Shown in pieces: positions 33,431-41,861 of a DNA stretch of 64,000 nt. This stretch comes from an uncultured Bacteroidales bacterium. Lineage in GTDB: Bacteria; Bacteroidota; Bacteroidia; Bacteroidales; Paludibacteraceae. The notes under the pieces were generated by a model. The model did not search any database. It had not been told where the DNA came from and saw only the letters and a list, made by a program, of their open reading frames with translations. The first letter of the stretch is position 1. Each line of letters starts with the position of its first letter. The stretch lies in assembly GCA_900319105.1 (NCBI GenBank), contig ONND01000006.1:173363-237362 (forward strand), in the 5' to 3' direction. A program made the position numbers and the translations under genes.

Positions 33431-33892
33431 TTATTGTTCCCGTTTCGGTTTTCTGCAGTGTTTGCATACTCCGTAGAGGGTCATGGAGATCCGATAGGGA
33501 GTAAAATTATAGTATTTATATTCCTTTATTTGTTCTTCTAATACCTTTTCGCGCACGTTCGTCACGCGTCCGCATTCCAGGCAAACGATCTGTATCTTGG
33601 AGTGAGAACCGAAAGTCAGTTCGTACTCTACTGCGGTTCGTCCCCGCTGCCGTTTAACGGCTTGCAAAATCTGTGCCGCAACGAACAGGTTCAATGCGTT
33701 GTATATGGTAGCATCAGATATAAACTCGTCTGCACACGCCTCTATCAGTTGCTCGGCCGTGAAAGGCTGCTTAAAGAGACATACTTTCTCCAAGATCGCC
33801 TTCCGAACCAAAGACACCCGCAATTTCTCCTGCTTGATATAGGCATTCAGCCTTGCCAGTGCTGTTTCATATGTCTTGCTTCTGCCCGCCAT
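33431..33892 (-). CDS. Fur-family transcriptional regulator
   Basis: The 153-residue protein has the Fur winged helix (RVSLVRKAILEKV, FTAEQLIEACADEFISDATIYNALNLF) and a C-terminal dimerisation part with the structural zinc cysteines (VCLECGRV and GVCKHCRK). The regulatory HHH motif is not visible; SHSKIQIVC retains one of its His residues, so the metal or signal sensed is unclear. It could sense iron, zinc or peroxide. It overlaps the stop codon of the upstream gene by one base (TGATG-type coupling). Whether it controls its own operon cannot be seen. Confidence 0.92.
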   Translation of the reverse strand: MAGRSKTYETALARLNAYIKQEKLRVSLVRKAILEKVCLFKQPFTAEQLIEACADEFISDATIYNALNLFVAAQILQAVKRQRGRTAVEYELTFGSHSKIQIVCLECGRVTNVREKVLEEQIKEYKYYNFTPYRISMTLYGVCKHCRKPKREQ

Positions 33893-35022
33893 CAGAGCGC
33901 TTTGATGTATGCGCGGTGTTTCTTATGCTGCTTGTGCTCAAACTGCGTAAAGAAAGACAGCACTTTGGTGTTGGTCTCCAGCATGCTCGTGGTCTCCAGT
34001 TTGCGAATACCGTATTGGTTGATGAGCGGTATCTGGTCTTGCAGGAAGAGGGCATTGATACCCTTGTCCTGATAATCCGGCCGCACGGCGATCAGCAGAA
34101 AACTGAATGATTCCATGTGCTTCGCTTTGAGGGCCTTGAGCAGGTGATACCATCCGAAGGGCAGTAACTTACCGCCGCATTTGCGCAGCGCAGGGGATAT
34201 ATCCGGCATTCCTAAGCCGACTCCCACCAACTCTTCCTTCTCATTCACTACCAAGGTCACAAAATCGAAGTTGAGGAACTGGAAATACATATCCTTGTAA
34301 TAGTTCTTCTGCTCGATGGTCATCGGCTGGAAGTTATACAACTTCTGGTATGCGGCGTCGATAACATCCATGTACTCAATGCCGAATCGCTTCACTAATT
34401 CCCGCGAGTTCTTCACCTTGACTACATGCACGTAGTAGCGCTGCTTGACCATCTCCGACAGACGCTCGATACGGTCGGGACATTTCTCCGGCGGGAAGAC
34501 CTGTAGTTCGATCCAGTCCGCCTCTTTCTCCATTCCATATGCCTCAATATGCCGTACATAGTACGGGTAGTTGTAGAGCGAAGCCATTACGGCAGGATAG
34601 TCAAATCCGTCAATGAGTAGTCCTTCGTGGTCAAAATCCGTGAACCCGACAGGACCGTTGAGCGCATTCATTCCTCGTGCTTTACCCCATTCGGCTACGG
34701 TGTCCAGCAACGCTTTGCTGACCTCCGTATCGTCGATAAAATCAAACCATCCGAAACGTACTTTCTTTACGTTCCACTTCTCATTGGCACGGCGGTTGAT
34801 GATACCGGCAACACGTCCGACGGGTTGGTTATCGCGATACGCCATCCATAACTGATACTCGCATACATCCAAGGCCGGGTTGGTCTTCGGATTGAAGCAA
34901 TTCATCTCATCGAAGAACAACGGCGGGCAGTAGTACGGACAATCCTTATAGAGTTCATTGGCGAACTCGATGAACTGCTCCAACTCCCGTTTGGTATGTA
35001 TTTCTCGTATCTCGATAGCCAT
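33892..35022 (-). CDS. GNAT-like acetyltransferase family protein
   Basis: The start MAIEIREIHTKRELEQF (35022) lies 21 nt after the promoter. The 376-residue protein contains the segments PVGRVAGIINRRANEKWNVK, WGKARGMNALNGPVGFTDFDHEG and the late acetyl-CoA-type SFLLIAVRPDYQDKGINALFL. This is the layout of a large conserved Bacteroidota family usually annotated as N-acetyltransferase. I infer a GNAT fold from the C-terminal V-x-P-x-Y-x-x-x-G-I-N-A-L region. The substrate is unknown. It is the first gene of the operon with the Fur-family and YugP-family genes. Confidence 0.85.
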   Translation of the reverse strand: MAIEIREIHTKRELEQFIEFANELYKDCPYYCPPLFFDEMNCFNPKTNPALDVCEYQLWMAYRDNQPVGRVAGIINRRANEKWNVKKVRFGWFDFIDDTEVSKALLDTVAEWGKARGMNALNGPVGFTDFDHEGLLIDGFDYPAVMASLYNYPYYVRHIEAYGMEKEADWIELQVFPPEKCPDRIERLSEMVKQRYYVHVVKVKNSRELVKRFGIEYMDVIDAAYQKLYNFQPMTIEQKNYYKDMYFQFLNFDFVTLVVNEKEELVGVGLGMPDISPALRKCGGKLLPFGWYHLLKALKAKHMESFSFLLIAVRPDYQDKGINALFLQDQIPLINQYGIRKLETTSMLETNTKVLSFFTQFEHKQHKKHRAYIKAL

Positions 35023-35042
35023 ACATCTTTCGAAATTGCGTG

Positions 35043-35074
35043 CAAAGGTACAACTTTTCTGCGAAATATGCAAA
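35043..35074 (-). promoter_or_regulatory. Promoter of the GNAT-Fur-YugP operon
   Basis: Minus-strand TTTG (35071-35074), a 20-nt spacer and TACCTTTG (35043-35050). Upstream, up to the terminator at 35189, there is about 110 nt of AT-rich sequence without visible features. Confidence 0.85.
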
Positions 35075-35188
35075 TATTTTATAAATAAAATGTTTTTTTA
35101 TTTTAAAATGAGTTTGGCACGATGTTTGTTATATAAGAGTAAACACTATTTGATTAGTGGATTATTAGAGATTGTTTGTTATATGTAA

Positions 35189-35221
35189 AAACGAGTTCGT
35201 CGGGATGACGAGCTCGTTTTA
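35189..35221. terminator. Bidirectional terminator at the end of the ten-gene operon
   Basis: The stem ACGAGTTCGTC (35191-35201)/GACGAGCTCGT (35207-35217) has flanking A/T runs. It is about 40 nt past the last stop codon of the operon that starts at 44494. Confidence 0.85.
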
Positions 35222-35222
35222 A

Positions 35223-35261
35223 ATTATCAATTATCAATTATCAATTATCAATTATCAATTA
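35223..35261. repeat. TTATCAA tandem repeat at the operon end
   Basis: Four to five copies of a nine-base ATTATCAAT unit lie between the terminator and the last gene and contribute the stop codon of the 35259 gene. Confidence 0.8.
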
Positions 35262-36281
35262 CTTAAACCATTTACCTTTCACTTGGTATTTGGGTTTAGC
35301 GGGAGCTTTTACTGCTTCATCGGATTGGTCTGCTACGGCATTCGTAGCTACCTGCAGCGCTTGTTTCTGCTGCGTAGCTACAGCGCGGGAATTGGTGGGC
35401 TGTTCCGCCGCCTGTTGTGCCTGAGCGGCCTGTTGGTCTTCGTACTGGCGCATTTTGAACTCCCATTCTTCGCGCTCTTTGGCGTCTAACTTGGCAGCGA
35501 TCTCATGCTTCAGTGCATTCGCATCCTTGACACAAGCGCCATCGGTCGGGATGAACTCCAGTGCCGCTGCAGCAGCCTTGGCGTCGCGTGTAGCCCAAGC
35601 AGCCTGCGCTTTATTGAGGGCCATCAGGCAAACCTCGTCGCGCCACGCCTGATAAGCTACCAGACTCTCGTCCTGTGCTCTGCGGTAACACGACTCACAA
35701 ACCATCGGTACGCTGGTCAGCAGGTCAATCGCACCGGAGAACTCATGCTTCTGCACCATGGTCTGCGCATCGGCAATGACAATATCGCAATAGGTGTTGT
35801 AATAAGCGATGATCTCCTTTTTACCCTTGTCCACCATTGCTTTGAAGCCCGGATCGTTCACGCGCACGTTCTTCAATGCGTTGATATATGCTTTGTCCGG
35901 CGTTTGACCGACCCCTGTACACTCAACGGTATAGGAGGAGAACAGACGTCCTTCCACACCGTCACCCACGTAGAAATTGAGGGCGATTGTATAGGCGTGC
36001 ATCGGTGGCGCTGTAGGAGTAATATCCTTGGTGAGCACGTCAGCGGAACAAGTAATGACGAAGCGACTGTTGCTGATTGCAGAGCATCCGCTCTTAGCCG
36101 CTATCTGCGTCATCTTATTCTCTAATTGCTTATGAGCTCCTGAAGGGATATTATCATCCAGTACGATAGGAGTCAAGGCAATGCGCTCTTGGTCGTTCAA
36201 CCGTCCTGCTTCGTCCTGTGCTGCTATGTAGCTAATAGCCAATAGCCAACAGCTAATAGCTAATAATGCTATTCTTTTCAT
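35259..36281 (-). CDS. Exported protein of unknown function (operon gene 10)
   Basis: The 340-residue product has a signal peptide (1-21). An N-terminal part (30-140) contains two Cys (SGCSAIS, VITCSADVL). A helical middle region with repeated Ala/Glu/Asp helices looks like TPR-type packing (IADAQTMVQKHEFSGAIDLLTS, ALNKAQAAWATRDAKAAAAAL). The C-terminus is Gln/Ala-rich, then Lys/Pro-rich. The N-terminal half partly resembles the LPP20-like pattern. Its signal peptide is built from a repeated LLAIS motif, encoded by an AGCTAATAGC-type repeat at 36225-36270. It follows the DUF6175-like gene by 1 nt. No function is known. Confidence 0.8.
   Translation of the reverse strand: MKRIALLAISCWLLAISYIAAQDEAGRLNDQERIALTPIVLDDNIPSGAHKQLENKMTQIAAKSGCSAISNSRFVITCSADVLTKDITPTAPPMHAYTIALNFYVGDGVEGRLFSSYTVECTGVGQTPDKAYINALKNVRVNDPGFKAMVDKGKKEIIAYYNTYCDIVIADAQTMVQKHEFSGAIDLLTSVPMVCESCYRRAQDESLVAYQAWRDEVCLMALNKAQAAWATRDAKAAAAALEFIPTDGACVKDANALKHEIAAKLDAKEREEWEFKMRQYEDQQAAQAQQAAEQPTNSRAVATQQKQALQVATNAVADQSDEAVKAPAKPKYQVKGKWFK
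36225..36270. repeat. AGCTAATAGC repeat encoding a signal peptide core
   Basis: Three to four copies of AGCTAATAGCC-type sequence encode the LLAIS-CWLLAIS signal-peptide core of the 35259-36281 product. Confidence 0.6.
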
Positions 36282-36282
36282 A

Positions 36283-37701
36283 TTATTTTCCTCCGATTAT
36301 GAATTGAAGTTGACCAAGTCCTTTCGAAGAAAGGTTACTCTCGATGGAATATTTATTCCGCAGCATTTTCTGCAGTCCTCGAGCCCAAGTACGTGCATCG
36401 AGATCGCGTCCTTTCTCGTTCTGCAGCGGAATACGAACCTGCTCAATGGTCATTCGGTTGCCCGACGGACTGATATCCGGCGAACCGAACTTACCATTCA
36501 CGGTATTGGCGGCTACCCAGTCTTCGATAATCTCGTGCAACTCGTCTCCGTCAAATTCAGCCATCAGACCGTCATCGAAACTATCCCATGTAAGGATACG
36601 CATCTTGATAGCGCGTCCCTGCTTGTTGAGTTGGTCGAAATAGGTCATCAGACTATTGCAGAACGGGTCGAACTGACCTCCGATAGCGCCGGACATAGCG
36701 GTCGGTAACTCGAACTTGGACGTGTACTCGGGTTGGCCTGTGGTAGGCGGAACACCGGCAACAACGACATCGGTATAGGCATCCAGCGCATTCATGCTAT
36801 AGGTCAGGCTCTGTTGGCTACCACCCTTGAGCGGTGTGGTGAACCATTCGATCTCAACCCATATATCCGCTTTCGCTACACGGCGGAGGATGTCTATCGG
36901 CGATTCAGCAATAGCGTCACCCATCTTGGAGGTCATCATCGCATCTTCCGCACTTTCGTTCTTGAGAGTCTTCAACGAAGCCTCCAGATCCTTGAGCGGG
37001 AAATTACGATTTGCCATGAGGGTGTTGATGGTGTTGATGGCTACCGAGAGATCGGTCGAGTTCAGCAGTGCTTTCTCGTAATCCGGTACATACTCTGTTT
37101 TGCCTTGATTATCAAAGGCCTGCATGTAACCGTTCTTATTACACCACATAGCACTCGGAACGACCATGATGGTCGGCATCTTTCCCTTAACGACCTCTTC
37201 CATTTTGGCGAGGATTCCTTCTTGCTCCATGCGCTTGCGTAACTCGTCCACCATGACGGTCACGAGGATAGGCACTTTATATTCCTTGCCGATCTTAAGC
37301 GGAGCTTGGTCGGGGATACCATTACCCATATAGGATACGTAGCGTTGGAACTCGCCGTTGTCAGCAAAGAATTTCTTGAAGAACTCCTCATATTGCTCTT
37401 CTTTCTCTCTGTCAGCAATAAGCGGATTGCGGCCCGGGATACGTTTGCCTTCCATTGAGGGAGGATAGCCCATGAACAGAATACCATGAACGGCATTCTT
37501 GCCGGCCTGCAACGTAGCTACATTGGCATTCTTGGAATAGGTCCATACGCGAACCAGGGCACATCCGTGAGGAGCCTGACCGACTGCGGCCTGCAGCTCA
37601 TAGCGCCAGTGATCCGTGTCTTTATTCGCTTTCTTCTGGGCTTGAGCAAAAAGCGGAAGACCGAGAACCAGCGATAAAGCGATAATTAAATAACGTTTCA
37701 T
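36283..37701 (-). CDS. Exported DUF6175-like protein (operon gene 9)
   Basis: The 472-residue product has a signal peptide (1-21, ending AQAQ). An N-terminal domain (25-150) contains CALVRVWTYSK, and a central block GKMPTIMVVPSAMWCNKNGY is what I recall as the signature of DUF6175 proteins in Bacteroidota. A C-terminal part holds strand pairs (ADIWVEIEWFT, MRILTWDSFDDGLM) and the closing LGQLQFIIGGK. The name rests on memory of the family; no reaction is known. It lies 6 nt behind the 37708 gene and 1 nt before the 35259 gene, so expression is tightly linked. Confidence 0.82.
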   Translation of the reverse strand: MKRYLIIALSLVLGLPLFAQAQKKANKDTDHWRYELQAAVGQAPHGCALVRVWTYSKNANVATLQAGKNAVHGILFMGYPPSMEGKRIPGRNPLIADREKEEQYEEFFKKFFADNGEFQRYVSYMGNGIPDQAPLKIGKEYKVPILVTVMVDELRKRMEQEGILAKMEEVVKGKMPTIMVVPSAMWCNKNGYMQAFDNQGKTEYVPDYEKALLNSTDLSVAINTINTLMANRNFPLKDLEASLKTLKNESAEDAMMTSKMGDAIAESPIDILRRVAKADIWVEIEWFTTPLKGGSQQSLTYSMNALDAYTDVVVAGVPPTTGQPEYTSKFELPTAMSGAIGGQFDPFCNSLMTYFDQLNKQGRAIKMRILTWDSFDDGLMAEFDGDELHEIIEDWVAANTVNGKFGSPDISPSGNRMTIEQVRIPLQNEKGRDLDARTWARGLQKMLRNKYSIESNLSSKGLGQLQFIIGGK

Positions 37702-37707
37702 TGTCTT

Positions 37708-39060
37708 TTATTTTTCAATCAGTAATAAACCTTTGTACAGGTTCGCTTTGTTGGTCTTGAAGACCGTACCGTTCAGAGCTTGTGCTTCTTTATCGGGCTC
37801 GTCCTCAGATGCGGCAAAGCGGTTGTCCCAAATAGGAGCGTTGGCTTTTACGTTCGTCACGTCTTTGTATTCGGTCTTACCGTTCTTGAGAACCATCTCG
37901 CGGATGACGTATTTCTTTTTCACCGTTACACCCTCTTTCATGCCGATATCCGCACGCACACCGATCGTCTTGCCTTTTGCATTCGTTACAACTTCAGCAA
38001 TCGGGGTGTAGACACGGAACTCCGGGAAACGGGCTTGCAGTGTATTGATGGCATCATCCATCGTACGGGAACAGGTAATGAAAATCTGCTCCGAAGGATC
38101 TTTTTGCGAATACGCACCGATATTGAAAGCAGTGCCGTTGTTCGTGATAGTAGGCATCATACCTACGTATTTTAGACGGAAAGTCTCTTTGTCTGCCAGG
38201 AAAGCATCAATCTTTGCTTTGTCACCCTCTTCGGTGTAGTACTTGGAGTAGAAAGCGTTTTGTACGTCTTCGTTCCAGTCTAATTGGTAGAGGTAGGTCA
38301 TTTCGCAGACAGCGAAACCCTTGATATCCAGTATTTCGTTAACGGTCTTCGACAGATCGCCTACCAGTTCGGTAGCTGCGCCGGCAATAGTGGCAGCTGT
38401 ACCGCCGATGTTGATGGCTGCGTCGAGAATGCCGAGGCCGGTCTTGGTATTGCTCAGTTCCTGACCGACACTCTGAATGTCCTTTCCGACAGCAGAGATA
38501 GCATCCATGACAGCGGATGCGTAAGCAGCACGCTCTGCATGGTTGATGTAACTGATATCGTTGACAAGCACGAAAGTCTTACCGATGAGTTCATCACCTG
38601 CATCAGCGAGGTTAACGACACCGGATATCGTTCCTTGCGCCAACTCTTTCTTTAACTCGGAAGCATCGTACATACCTTCCTCAGTCAGACGGTTGGTATT
38701 AAAACCTTTCTGCTCGTCGAAATTGAACCAGTACTTAACCATCGCTTTAGCGATCTGGTCGTTCGTGAGCACTTCGTCGAACATCTTATGACGAGCGGTA
38801 TCTTTAACGGACTTGTAATCGGCATGGTCGTTCAGACGAATGACTGTTGCCTTGGCTCCCTTGCGGGCGTCGTTGTAGCGGTTCGGGAACGGCATGTTCT
38901 CTGCCGCATAAAGGATTTCAGCGGCAAACGAGTCCTGCGAGTGAACGACAGGCATAATGAACAATGAACTGCGGTGATAACCGGTAGTGGAGGTGATCTC
39001 TTGCGCCGAAGCAGTCATCGCTATTACAAGCGCAACACCAAAGAATAGAATTTTTTTCAT
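37708..39060 (-). CDS. Exported protein of unknown function (operon gene 8)
   Basis: The 450-residue protein has a signal peptide (1-19). Its centre has a helical Gly/Ala-rich stretch (about 200-245: LGILDAAINIGGTAATIAGAATELVG, cited in parts), which could be a membrane-associated amphipathic helix. The flanking parts have mixed strands, including AKAMVKYWFNFDEQKGFNTNRL and QIFITCSRTMDDAINTLQ. The C-terminal section (KYVIREMVLKNGKTEYKDV) is basic. I recognise no family. By position it is one of five exported proteins in the operon and most likely periplasmic or outer-membrane associated. Confidence 0.82.
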   Translation of the reverse strand: MKKILFFGVALVIAMTASAQEITSTTGYHRSSLFIMPVVHSQDSFAAEILYAAENMPFPNRYNDARKGAKATVIRLNDHADYKSVKDTARHKMFDEVLTNDQIAKAMVKYWFNFDEQKGFNTNRLTEEGMYDASELKKELAQGTISGVVNLADAGDELIGKTFVLVNDISYINHAERAAYASAVMDAISAVGKDIQSVGQELSNTKTGLGILDAAINIGGTAATIAGAATELVGDLSKTVNEILDIKGFAVCEMTYLYQLDWNEDVQNAFYSKYYTEEGDKAKIDAFLADKETFRLKYVGMMPTITNNGTAFNIGAYSQKDPSEQIFITCSRTMDDAINTLQARFPEFRVYTPIAEVVTNAKGKTIGVRADIGMKEGVTVKKKYVIREMVLKNGKTEYKDVTNVKANAPIWDNRFAASEDEPDKEAQALNGTVFKTNKANLYKGLLLIEK

Positions 39061-39088
39061 CGTATTAAAAATGATTATTTGTTACATG

Positions 39089-40015
39089 TTATTTGATATA
39101 GCATCGGGTGTTGTATTTCTTACCCAATATAGTATAAACGATATCCAACCAGTTCTGCTCATCCTCATAGCATCCGGTGGAGAAATCATAGCGGATGACG
39201 GACGAACTGATGGCATTCTTGATTTCAATAGCCGTCAAGCAATTGCTTTTCACTTTCGGCACAAGCGTGCAGATTAGTTGCTTCTGACCATAGAAAAGCG
39301 CTACGCGCGTGCTCTCGCGATCAGATGAAATAGTCTCCACGCGCAGGTTACGGGATAACATCTGGTCATAGGACTGACGGATGGTCTCACATATACTGCG
39401 GCGCGAATCGCTCTCGCGAAGTGTACTGGTGAACTGCTTGAACTGGTTATAGTGCATCATCATCGCATCCAAATCGTCAAACTCCGCAAAATCCGTTGCG
39501 GCAAATCGTTGAAGCGTGTCGTTGATCAGTTTCTGGTGCTGGTCGTACTCGTCAACTAACATGCGCAACTGGGAGTTGGAGAACGGATATTTGACGTGGT
39601 AATGATAATACGTCGATTTGTCGTTTCTGCGAATCTGTGCCCAGTAATAATCAGAAGCGTGGGAAGGAGATACATCTGCCAAATAGGGTATATCTGCGGC
39701 TTCCACACTCAGTTGGCTCTTCATCTCTTTGAGCGAAACAATATCGCCGTTCGAGCTCGTCTCATGCATCGTGATCGAGGTTGCCGAATGAACGCGCGTA
39801 GCGATCGCCGAAACGATCTGCTCGCGTACCTGCGTCATCGCTTTCTGCTGTGCATCTTCCAATGACTCGGCCTGTGCCGAAACGATGAAGTAGCCCTTTT
39901 CCATTCCGCCTATCCATTTCGGCATGTGTTTGGCGGAGGACTGGATCACTTTCTCTCCGGCAACTGCCGCTCCGACGAGCAGCAGTGCCGAGATAAAAGT
40001 CAATAGACGTTTCAT
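39089..40015 (-). CDS. Exported LPP20-like protein (operon gene 7)
   Basis: The 308-residue product has a signal peptide ending AVAG (about 20). The region from residue 30 reads MPKWIGGMEKGYFIVSAQAESLEDAQQKAMTQVREQIVSAIATRV. Split into its elements (PKWI, then YFIVSAQAES, then an Ala-rich helix), it matches the LPP20-like pattern of the proteins at 436-888 and 1-412. A longer C-terminal region (150-308) has charged helices and a beta tail (STRVALFYGQKQLICTLV). It is the seventh gene of the operon. No enzyme motif is seen. Confidence 0.82.
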   Translation of the reverse strand: MKRLLTFISALLLVGAAVAGEKVIQSSAKHMPKWIGGMEKGYFIVSAQAESLEDAQQKAMTQVREQIVSAIATRVHSATSITMHETSSNGDIVSLKEMKSQLSVEAADIPYLADVSPSHASDYYWAQIRRNDKSTYYHYHVKYPFSNSQLRMLVDEYDQHQKLINDTLQRFAATDFAEFDDLDAMMMHYNQFKQFTSTLRESDSRRSICETIRQSYDQMLSRNLRVETISSDRESTRVALFYGQKQLICTLVPKVKSNCLTAIEIKNAISSSVIRYDFSTGCYEDEQNWLDIVYTILGKKYNTRCYIK

Positions 40016-40059
40016 ATATTTTTGTCTTTAGTCTGAGGTCTTTCGACTTTCGACTTCGA

Positions 40060-40740
40060 TTAGAAACCAAGCACTTTGTCCAATTGGTCGTGAAGGTTCT
40101 CACCTTTCTTCTCCAATTCGTTGCGTACGGCTTTCTTAACAGCGTCCTTAGCCATGTCGCCGTTGTAAGCGATACGAACCAGCACCTCTTTGTTGCCGCT
40201 CTTCTTAACCTCGCGATAGCACTCTACTACCGTGATCGTACGACCGATAGACTGCGAGATCAGGTTCTTGCTCGACATGATCGTCTCTACGATAGAAGCA
40301 GCCTCGTTAGCCTGCAGTTGCTTGTTGGCAACGGTGTTCTCAACGAGTGCGGTTACTTCGGTCTGGATCTGACCTGCGAGGTTGGTAATAGCAAGGCTGA
40401 GAGCCGAAGTCTTAGCTGCGTCGTAGTTCTCGCCGATCGATTGAGCATTAGCCATGATATACTTCGGATAGAGGTTCTCGTCATACTCCATCTCCATCAG
40501 ATACGAGCGATCCAGCTGTTTCTCCAGGGGTAATGTACCCGGGCTGACTACCCAACCTTCTTTTTTCAGACGCTTTGCCTCTTTCTTAGCGGCTTTCGTG
40601 CTTTTCTCATTCAGTTGTTTCTTGTCCAACTTGCGCAATTCTTTGCGCTCTTTGTAGATCTGCTTTGCGTCAGAGGTTTCTGCAAAACTTACACTGCATG
40701 CTACGATTAAGGCCATAGCTACCATCATCAGTTTTTTCAT
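40060..40740 (-). CDS. Exported LPP20-like protein with basic helix (operon gene 6)
   Basis: The 226-residue protein has a signal peptide (1-20), then a highly basic helix (about 25-65, KQIYKERKELRKLDKKQ and KKEAKRLKKEG). Its LPP20-like domain (90-220) contains IMANAQSIGENYDAAKTSAL and the conserved type of strand ITVVECYREVKKSGNKEVLV. The same basic-helix-plus-LPP20 layout occurs in the 888-1709 product. The basic helix could bind acidic lipids, lipopolysaccharide or nucleic acid. It is the most LPP20-like member of the operon. Confidence 0.84.
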   Translation of the reverse strand: MKKLMMVAMALIVACSVSFAETSDAKQIYKERKELRKLDKKQLNEKSTKAAKKEAKRLKKEGWVVSPGTLPLEKQLDRSYLMEMEYDENLYPKYIMANAQSIGENYDAAKTSALSLAITNLAGQIQTEVTALVENTVANKQLQANEAASIVETIMSSKNLISQSIGRTITVVECYREVKKSGNKEVLVRIAYNGDMAKDAVKKAVRNELEKKGENLHDQLDKVLGF

Positions 40741-40767
40741 AATTGTAGATATTTTAAGTGAATAAAT

Positions 40768-41106
40768 TTATTTTGCTATTGCATATGCAATCACTAACCA
40801 TAGAATCAATAATACACCGGTGGTGAGAGTGTATGTCGGCATCGTGACGGCCGAGAACGTGAATACGATCTGCAGCACGGTCATAACTGCGGCGCATAGA
40901 CCACTCAGCACTTTGTAATTGACATTACGTCCCCGATCGGGAATGGAAACAGCCAAAGTTCCCGCCCAGGTAAGGAAGATACTAACGCCGCCTAAGAGCG
41001 TGATCATCCATTTCAGTTCCTCGTTCTGGCAATACGAATAAAGCGCATAGGACACCAGAACGGCCAGGAGCAGGGAGATGAGGGTTAAAAACGGATTGAT
41101 TTTCAT
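40768..41106 (-). CDS. Four-helix membrane protein (operon gene 5)
   Basis: This 112-residue protein is almost entirely hydrophobic with four predicted membrane helices: about 5-25, 34-55, 66-88 and 92-111. The first loop contains CQNEELKW and the second SIPDRGRNVN. No family is recognised. It could be a membrane anchor or small transporter partner for the SPFH/GYF proteins encoded just upstream. It starts 43 nt after the 41150 gene, and the gap is filled by a TTTAACAATTTAACG-type repeat. Confidence 0.78.
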   Translation of the reverse strand: MKINPFLTLISLLLAVLVSYALYSYCQNEELKWMITLLGGVSIFLTWAGTLAVSIPDRGRNVNYKVLSGLCAAVMTVLQIVFTFSAVTMPTYTLTTGVLLILWLVIAYAIAK

Positions 41107-41149
41107 GTTTTAACAATTTAACGATTTAACACTTTAACGTTCTAACGCG

Positions 41150-41458
41150 TTAGCCGAAAATCGGCGCAAGGTCGGGCCGCGAAGATGCGGGTTCCCACGC
41201 GTTCATACCTTGACACCATACCAGCGTGTGGCCGTTGATCTGTCCTGTCGGAACAAACGGACGCAGTTGCTCTACGGTGAAAGGACCATATTGCTTGCCC
41301 TCGATGGCAAGGAAATAAGCCGTGGCTTTCGGAATAGGTGGCGGTGCAGGTTGATTAGCGGCCGTGTTGGCGGCATTCATCATCTGCGGAATCTGCTGGC
41401 AGACGGCCATGCCCATACCGAATTCCACTACTCTGTCAAACATTCCGGAGTCGCTCAT
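41150..41458 (-). CDS. GYF_2 (DUF4339)-type protein, short (operon gene 4)
   Basis: The 102-residue protein has a Met/Ala-rich N-terminal part and a GYF_2-type domain at about 48-95: YFLAIEGKQYGPFTVEQLRPFV and TLVWCQGMNAWEPA. This small domain, with its G-P-(F/L/C)-(T/N/D) turn and a W at the end, binds proline-rich peptides in eukaryotic GYF proteins. The bacterial role is less clear, but it is often fused to membrane proteins. A Pro-rich stretch (PAPPPIP) precedes the domain and could be an intra- or intermolecular ligand. It overlaps the 41455 gene by 4 nt. Confidence 0.84.
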   Translation of the reverse strand: MSDSGMFDRVVEFGMGMAVCQQIPQMMNAANTAANQPAPPPIPKATAYFLAIEGKQYGPFTVEQLRPFVPTGQINGHTLVWCQGMNAWEPASSRPDLAPIFG

Positions 41459-41823
41459 AATGAGATCTGTTTAAGAGTTGCCCATTCGGGTGTACCAACT
41501 TGCCATATAGGCGTGTCTGCATCAATGACATCAGCAATGGCGAGGCCCTTTAACTGCTCAATGTTCAGCGGTCCTTTCTGCTCGTTGTTGATGAGCACGA
41601 AGAACTGCGGCTGAGCGGCCTGTTGCTCTTTGGCCAGGCGATCAAACGTAGGCATCGTCGGTGCTGCCGGCGCATTGCCTAACGGAACCTGAGTCTGCAT
41701 GGCTTGCACGTTCTGAAGAGCCTGCTGAGTCATCTGATTATTGATGCCGGAATTAACCATTTGGTCCTGCGTATAGAAACCCTTTCCGGTTCCAACTAAC
41801 GCATCAAATTCTTTCGGATCCAT
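41455..41823 (-). CDS. GYF_2 (DUF4339)-type protein (operon gene 3)
   Basis: The 122-residue protein ends in a GYF_2-type domain (about 75-122: FFVLINNEQKGPLNIEQLKGL and DTPIWQVGTPEWATL). The N-terminal part (1-70) is Gln/Met-rich and includes FDALVGTGKGFYTQDQM. Its domain is clearly paralogous to those at 41150 and in the C-terminus of the SPFH protein at 41862. There is no signal peptide, so it is cytoplasmic. Three GYF-like domains in a row suggest a shared binding partner, perhaps the Pro-rich tail of the SPFH protein. Confidence 0.86.
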   Translation of the reverse strand: MDPKEFDALVGTGKGFYTQDQMVNSGINNQMTQQALQNVQAMQTQVPLGNAPAAPTMPTFDRLAKEQQAAQPQFFVLINNEQKGPLNIEQLKGLAIADVIDADTPIWQVGTPEWATLKQISL

Positions 41824-41861
41824 ATTACTTAACTTTAAACAGTGAACACTAAACTCTCAAC